DNA from: Mesorhizobium wenxiniae
GTDB lineage: Bacteria > Pseudomonadota > Alphaproteobacteria > Rhizobiales > Rhizobiaceae
Length of the DNA: 64,000 nt
Reading direction: 5' to 3'
Assembly (NCBI RefSeq): GCF_002284535.1
Contig: NZ_NPKH01000014.1
Span: 428,614 to 492,613 of the forward strand
Shown one piece after another: positions 59,973 to 64,000 of the stretch (position 1 is the stretch's first letter; every line of letters begins with the position of its first letter). Below the pieces are notes generated by a model, which made no database searches, had not been told where the DNA came from, and saw only the letters and a list, made by a program, of their open reading frames with translations. The position numbers and the translations under genes are program-made.

Positions 59973-60159
59973 CTTCGTCATCATCCCTGGGCGGAGCGAC
60001 GCGAAGCGGAGCGCAGAGCCTGGGATCCATTCCGTGACATCAACCGAAGTGCGCAGCGGACCAGAATTCTGCACTGTTGCGGCGCTTTGACGTCACGCCA
60101 TGGATCCAGGGGTCTGCACTACGTCGCTACGCTCCTCGCTCCGCCCGAGGATGACGAAG
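59973..60159. repeat. Imperfect inverted repeat between the secreted protein and ppa
   Basis: CTTCGTCATC at the left pairs with GATGACGAAG at the right (about 60150); inner parts TGGGATCCAT and ATGGATCCAG and GGCGGAGCGA with TCGCTCCGCC also pair. It is another rhizobial-type intergenic mosaic. Confidence 0.75.
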
Positions 60160-60219
60160 CTGAGGGGCTTCAGCCAACCTCAACCGGCGACAGCCCATTC
60201 GGTCAACTTCAGGCTTCGG

Positions 60220-60753
60220 CTACTTGCTTGCCTTAGCCCGCTCGATCGCCTCGATGATCATCTTCTTGGCATAGGCGGCGTCGTGCCAGCCCTCGATCTT
60301 GACCCATTTGCCGGGTTCGAGATCCTTGTAGTGCTCGAAGAAGTGCTGCACCTGCTGGCGGGTGATGTCGGGCAGGTGCGTGTATTCGGTGACGTTCTCG
60401 TAACGCAGCGTCAGCTTGGGCGAAGGCACCGCGATGATCTTTTCGTCCAAACCGGAATTGTCCTCCATCACCAGCACGCCGATCGGCCGCACATTGATGA
60501 CGCAGCCCGGCACCAGCGCGCGCGTGTTGCAGACCAGCACGTCGATCGGGTCGCCGTCACCTGACAGCGTGTGCGGCACGAAGCCGTAATTGCCGGGATA
60601 GCGCATCGAGGTGTGCAGGAAGCGGTCGACGAACAGCGTGCCGGCCTCCTTGTCCATCTCGTACTTGATCGGCTCGCCACCGATCGGCACCTCGATGATG
60701 ACGTTGATGTCCTCCGGCGGGTTCTTTCCGATGGCAATGGCTTCGATACGCAT
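60220..60753 (-). CDS. ppa: Inorganic pyrophosphatase (family I)
   Basis: 177 residues, the usual bacterial size. Ppa hydrolyses pyrophosphate and pulls biosynthesis forward. Active-site pieces: [41 protein letters not shown] (parts: [17 protein letters not shown], with the metal-binding Asp residues), and [18 protein letters not shown]. The gene is monocistronic and ends just past the repeat. Confidence 0.97.
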   Translation of the reverse strand: MRIEAIAIGKNPPEDINVIIEVPIGGEPIKYEMDKEAGTLFVDRFLHTSMRYPGNYGFVPHTLSGDGDPIDVLVCNTRALVPGCVINVRPIGVLVMEDNSGLDEKIIAVPSPKLTLRYENVTEYTHLPDITRQQVQHFFEHYKDLEPGKWVKIEGWHDAAYAKKMIIEAIERAKASK

Positions 60754-60867
60754 GGCTTTTGTCCCTCTTTCGATAGGAGACCGATAGCGGGCAGCGGCGC
60801 ATGGTGCAATGCGGCGAATGGTACTGAAAGCAGCTGAGGGGGTGTTAGCGAGAGGCGTGTCGAGCCG

Positions 60868-61374
60868 TCATTCCCAGACGAAGGCGACCTTCTTCAGCGC
60901 CTTCTGCTCGAAGACCTCGACGCCCTCGGCGACGTCGCGGCCGCCGGCGCCGGCATAGAAGGCGAGCGCGTTCTGATTGTCTTCCAGCGCCCACACCACC
61001 ATGCCTTTCAGGCCATGGTCCGCCAGTCGCGCCCGTGCGGCCGAGAATAGCCGGCTGCCGAGCCCGATGCCCTGGTATTCCGGGCGCACGTAAAGTTCGT
61101 AAATCTCGCCCTGCTGCTTGAGCTCGCGGGCGCGGTTCTTGCCGATCGTGGCGTAGCCGGCGACCTTGCCGCCGATCTCGACGACCAGAACGGTGGCGGC
61201 ACGGCGGATGGCGTTCGCCCACCAGTCGGCGCCGCGGCGGTTGATCATCGATGTCAGGGTGCGATGCGGGATGATGCCGGAGTAGGCGCCGCGCCAGGCC
61301 AGCAGATGCACGTCGGCGATGGCGCTTGCGTCGCGCGGCTCGGCTTTCCTGATGTCGATACTCAGCGTCTTCAT
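60868..61374 (-). CDS. GNAT-family N-acetyltransferase
   Basis: 168 residues. The acetyl-CoA binding motif A is clear: LYVRPEYQGIGLGSRLFSAA (Gln/Arg-x-x-Gly-x-Gly form as QGIGLG). IRKAEPRDASAIADVHLLAWRGAY is the usual first strand and helix. The C-terminal segment NQNALAFYAGAGGRDV is typical of small-molecule or protein acetyltransferases of the RimI-like group. The substrate cannot be inferred. It lies 114 bp beyond ppa on the same strand. Confidence 0.9.
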   Translation of the reverse strand: MKTLSIDIRKAEPRDASAIADVHLLAWRGAYSGIIPHRTLTSMINRRGADWWANAIRRAATVLVVEIGGKVAGYATIGKNRARELKQQGEIYELYVRPEYQGIGLGSRLFSAARARLADHGLKGMVVWALEDNQNALAFYAGAGGRDVAEGVEVFEQKALKKVAFVWE

Positions 61375-61540
61375 GATTGGTTAACCATAAACCCGCATCG
61401 CCCGATTGCAAGAGTCCGGTCACCGGCTCCCAAGCTTTCGCACAGACGATAGACGTGCCTGCGACACGAAAGAGCCTGTCTGAAAACGCGCTCTGCCGAG
61501 GCAAATGGCGCGGTTTTCGAGAACCGAAGCGCAGCGGACA

Positions 61541-61643
61541 TTAGAGCGCCGCGCGTCCAATTGGACGCGCATAGGACGCTCTAACGCTTTCAATTGCGCA
61601 TGATCCTTTTCCAGAAACCGATCTCGGTTTCCGGGGTCATGCG
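61541..61643. repeat. Two-module palindromic intergenic repeat
   Basis: Module 1 (61541-61584): TTAGAGCG and CGCTCTAA arms around GCGCGTCCAATTGGACGCGC. Module 2 (61595-61643): TGCGCATGATCC and GGGGTCATGCGC around a CAGAAACCGATCTCGGTTTC core. It is the best match to the element at 27997. The remainder of the 61375-61700 spacer carries GAGAACCGAAGCGCAGCGGA near 61519, reminiscent of part of the 29241 element. Confidence 0.88.
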
Positions 61644-61700
61644 CTGAGTCCGTGAGCATCTGAAGCGCAGAAATCGCGTCAGGCGTCCGGCAGAGTAGCG

Positions 61701-62339
61701 TCAGATCTCGACCAGATGGTCGTCCAGCTCGTTGCCGTCGCCGGTAGAAACCGGGAAATGCTCGGCCAGCACCGCGCCCGTCGCTTCGATTGCCCTGATG
61801 AAGCCGTCGGCGAGACGATCGTCGCCAGCATGCGCGGTAAGGTCGCGGACGACGCTGTCCCAGACATCCTGGCCGACACGGCTGTCGATGCCGCTGTCGG
61901 CGATCACTTCGGCGTAGTGCTCGGCAATCGAAACGAACACCAGCACGCCGGTGCGCGCCGTGGTGCGGTGGACGTTGCGGGCGAGGAACTGCTTTATCGC
62001 ATTGGCATGCGCGGCTTGATAGCGCAGCCGCCTCGGCACCAGGTAGATGCGCAAGCCGGGCACCGCCCACAACAGGACAAGCACCGAGACCATCGCCAGA
62101 AGCTGCGCGATGACGAAATGCGGCACGCGGATCGACAGCCACCATGCCTCCAGCCCGTAGCTGACGGCGAGGCTGACGACGAGCATGGCCAGCGTCGCCA
62201 TGAAGGCCGCCGGAAAGAAATAGCCGTCGCTGGCATAGGCCACGACGCAGTAGATTTCGCCGTCGGTCTTTGATTCGGCGGCGCGGATCGCTTTGGCGAT
62301 GCGGTCATGATCCCCGGGGCTGATCGGTCGTGTTGCCAT
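61701..62339 (-). CDS. TPM-domain protein with two membrane helices
   Basis: 212 residues. Starts as ISPGDHDRIAKAIRAAESKTDGEIYCVVA, the N-terminal strand-helix of a TPM domain, then two membrane helices (about residues 37-60 and 68-90) and the distal part of the domain (RTGVLVFVSIAEHYAEVIADSGI). This is the usual partner of the larger secreted TPM proteins upstream. The start at 62339 has GGTGAG upstream and lies 8 bp from the stop of the preceding gene. The exact role is unknown; TPM domains have been linked to membrane protein quality control and to acid phosphatase activity in plants. Confidence 0.85.
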   Translation of the reverse strand: MATRPISPGDHDRIAKAIRAAESKTDGEIYCVVAYASDGYFFPAAFMATLAMLVVSLAVSYGLEAWWLSIRVPHFVIAQLLAMVSVLVLLWAVPGLRIYLVPRRLRYQAAHANAIKQFLARNVHRTTARTGVLVFVSIAEHYAEVIADSGIDSRVGQDVWDSVVRDLTAHAGDDRLADGFIRAIEATGAVLAEHFPVSTGDGNELDDHLVEI

Positions 62340-62347
62340 GTTGTGTC

Positions 62348-63250
62348 TCACCAGCTTCCTGAAGAACCGCCACCACCGGACGAGCCGCCGCCGCCCGAAA
62401 ACCCGCCGCCGCCACCGCCCGACGACCAGCCGCCACCCGAACGGCCCGACGACCAGCCGCTGCCGGTGCCGGTTGTCCAGACGCCGCCCGAGGACGCGGA
62501 ACCCGACCTTTGGCCATAGCAGCCCGATCTTTGGCCATAACGAAATGTCATGCCCAGCCATTTATACACGCCCGGCGACAGCTTTGTGCCGAAGATCGGC
62601 GGCAGGAATGCCATCGCCAGGCCGCCTAAGAACAGCATCGCCCACACGATGATGAACAGCGCGACAATGGGATCGACAGAATTGCTGTCGGCCGGATTGC
62701 GGGTGCCGCGCGCTTCCAGCTCTTCCGGATTGCCTTGCAGCACCATGACCATGTCGTCGACAGCCTTGGCTATGCCGCCGGAGAAGTCGCCGGCGCGGAA
62801 TGCGGGCACCATGTCGTTTTCGATGATCAACCTGGTGTGCAGGTCGGTCAGCGTGCCTTCCAGCCCGTAGCCGACCTCGATGCGCATCTTGCGGTCGTTG
62901 TTGGCGACCAGCAAAAGCACGCCATTGTCCTCGCCGGCCTGGCCGAGCTTCCAGGCGCGAAACAGACGATTGGCGTAGGGCTCGATCTCCTCGCCGTCGA
63001 GGCTAGGAACCGTCGCGACGACGATCTGGTCAGAGCTCTTGGCTTCGAAATCCGCAAGCTTCCGGGTCAGCGCCGCCTCGGTCGCGGCATCGATGATACC
63101 GGCATTATCGACAACCCGCCCGGTCAGAACAGGCAATTCGGCGGCGAGAGCGGTGAAGCCGACCAGCAGCACCGCCATGGCCGCCAAAGCAGCGCCGACC
63201 GTCGCGGCAAAATGGCCGGAACCTGGGGGACAGATGGCGCGTCTTGTCAT
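62348..63250 (-). CDS. Secreted TPM-domain protein with Gly/Ser-rich tail (first copy)
   Basis: 300 residues. A signal peptide region (AALAAMAVLLVGFTALAA, about 20-38) precedes the TPM domain (PVLTGRVVDNAGIIDAAT, SSDQIVVATVPSLDGEEIE, GVLLLVANNDRKMRIEVGYGLEG). A membrane helix (about 195-220) and a tail very rich in Gly and Ser ending SSGSW follow. Before the tail a seven-residue unit YGQRSG(C/S) occurs twice. DNA of the TPM half is almost identical to the gene at 63255, while the part beyond it differs. Related to YgcG-type proteins, often next to lemA. Confidence 0.9.
   Translation of the reverse strand: MTRRAICPPGSGHFAATVGAALAAMAVLLVGFTALAAELPVLTGRVVDNAGIIDAATEAALTRKLADFEAKSSDQIVVATVPSLDGEEIEPYANRLFRAWKLGQAGEDNGVLLLVANNDRKMRIEVGYGLEGTLTDLHTRLIIENDMVPAFRAGDFSGGIAKAVDDMVMVLQGNPEELEARGTRNPADSNSVDPIVALFIIVWAMLFLGGLAMAFLPPIFGTKLSPGVYKWLGMTFRYGQRSGCYGQRSGSASSGGVWTTGTGSGWSSGRSGGGWSSGGGGGGFSGGGGSSGGGGSSGSW
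62705..63153. repeat. Near-identical 449-bp duplication, first copy
   Basis: By direct reading about six bases in 449 differ from 63552-64000, and the last 270 or so are identical. The six differences are silent. The second copy is exactly 847 bp to the right. Confidence 0.9.
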
Positions 63251-63254
63251 GTCG

Positions 63255-64000
63255 TCACCAGCTTCCCGATGAGCCGCCGCCGCCGGACGAGCCACCGCCG
63301 CCGGAAAAGCCGCCGCCGCCTGAACCCGACGACCATCCCCCGCCAGAACTTCCCGACCAGCCGCCGGAAGACCGCCGGTTCGGCTCGAAGGTCATGCCCA
63401 GCCAGCGATAGCGGCCAGGACCGAGTTTCCGGCCGAAGATCGGTGGCAGGATGGAGGCGGCGATGCTGCCGAAGAAGATGATCGCCCAGATGCTTATGAA
63501 GATCGCAAAGAACAGATCGTCGGTGTTGAATGGCGGCTGCTGGTTGCGTTCGCCGCGCGCTTCCAGCTCTTCCGGATTGCCTTGCAGCACCATGACCATA
63601 TCGTCGACAGCCTTGGCTATGCCGCCGGAGAAGTCGCCGGCGCGAAAGGCCGGCACCATGTCGTTTTCGATGATCAACCTGGTGTGCAGGTCGGTCAGCG
63701 TGCCTTCCAGCCCATAGCCGACCTCGATGCGCATCTTGCGATCGTTGTTGGCGACCAGCAAAAGCACGCCATTGTCCTCGCCGGCCTGGCCGAGCTTCCA
63801 GGCGCGAAACAGACGATTGGCGTAGGGCTCGATCTCCTCGCCGTCGAGGCTAGGAACCGTCGCGACGACGATCTGGTCAGAGCTCTTGGCTTCGAAATCC
63901 GCAAGCTTCCGGGTCAGCGCCGCCTCGGTCGCGGCATCGATGATACCGGCATTATCGACAACCCGCCCGGTCAGAACAGGCAATTCGGCGGCGAGAGCGG
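63255..64000 (-). CDS. Secreted TPM-domain protein with Gly/Ser-rich tail (second copy, truncated by window edge)
   Basis: About 248 codons are visible; the signal peptide and start lie beyond 64000. The TPM domain (LTGRVVDNAGII, DQIVVATVPSLDGEE, GVLLLVANNDRKM) is the same as in the first copy at protein level, but the membrane helix (DLFFAIFISIWAIIFFGSIAASI), the linker (FEPNRRSSGG) and the Gly/Ser tail differ. The stop at 63255 lies 5 bp before the next start at 63250, so all three TPM genes form one operon. A lemA gene may lie upstream; not visible. Confidence 0.88.
   Translation of the reverse strand, partial: ALAAELPVLTGRVVDNAGIIDAATEAALTRKLADFEAKSSDQIVVATVPSLDGEEIEPYANRLFRAWKLGQAGEDNGVLLLVANNDRKMRIEVGYGLEGTLTDLHTRLIIENDMVPAFRAGDFSGGIAKAVDDMVMVLQGNPEELEARGERNQQPPFNTDDLFFAIFISIWAIIFFGSIAASILPPIFGRKLGPGRYRWLGMTFEPNRRSSGGWSGSSGGGWSSGSGGGGFSGGGGSSGGGGSSGSW

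Overview
The window looks like a chromosomal segment of a high-GC alphaproteobacterium of the Hyphomicrobiales (Rhizobiales), most likely Mesorhizobium or a close Phyllobacteriaceae relative. The evidence is an F1 ATP synthase operon atpHAGDC without F0 genes beside it, followed by priA, fsa and leuS-lptE; a 180-kDa type NAD-glutamate dehydrogenase; Usg; an Ala/Lys-rich AtpD extension; and several rhizobial-style palindromic intergenic repeats. I see no phage, transposase, CRISPR array, tRNA or rRNA.

Layout. 1-476: start of recQ, running off the left edge. 901-9695: a hexuronate and unsaturated-uronate catabolic cluster. The leftward arm is uxaC, a three-part TRAP transporter, a FadR-type regulator, kduI, kduD and kdgF; the rightward arm is a mannonate/fructuronate-type reductase. 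The two arms are separated by a 35-bp inverted repeat that is a strong operator candidate. 9747-10689: a signal peptidase I pseudogene with several frameshifts. 10784-15971: atpHAGDC, ended by a clean intrinsic terminator. 16218-23809: a small membrane protein, priA, fsa, lptE, leuS and the PLP protein YggS. 23901-24551: a decayed toxin-antitoxin pair. 24689-29655: two aldo/keto reductases, a divergent LysR/MFS pair and usg. 29961-35009: acs, cfa, a 23-codon ORF whose Shine-Dalgarno matches the whole 16S tail, and a TadG-like von Willebrand protein. 35337-43537: transglutaminase-like protein, HAD phosphatase, SdhAF4-like protein, htpX, rsmB, heparinase-like protein and purH. 43741-54907: an MFS protein, the large GDH, an AhpD-like protein, a YCII protein, LysE, DUF1062 and DUF2007 proteins and typA. 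55108-61374: phoD, a divergent MFS/TetR pair with two operators, two secreted unknowns, ppa and a GNAT. 61701-64000: three TPM-domain genes, two of them near-identical over 449 bp.

How the genes work together. KdgF, KduI and KduD take the unsaturated uronate released from pectin-like oligomers to 2-keto-3-deoxygluconate. UxaC and the reductase take free glucuronate or galacturonate to the aldonate. The TRAP system probably imports these acids and the FadR-type protein probably senses them. The later steps (uxuA, kdgK, kdgA) are not in the window. The rest is mostly housekeeping, interrupted by mobile-type repeats that often touch the 3' ends of genes.

All functions are called from translated motifs and context; no database search was run.
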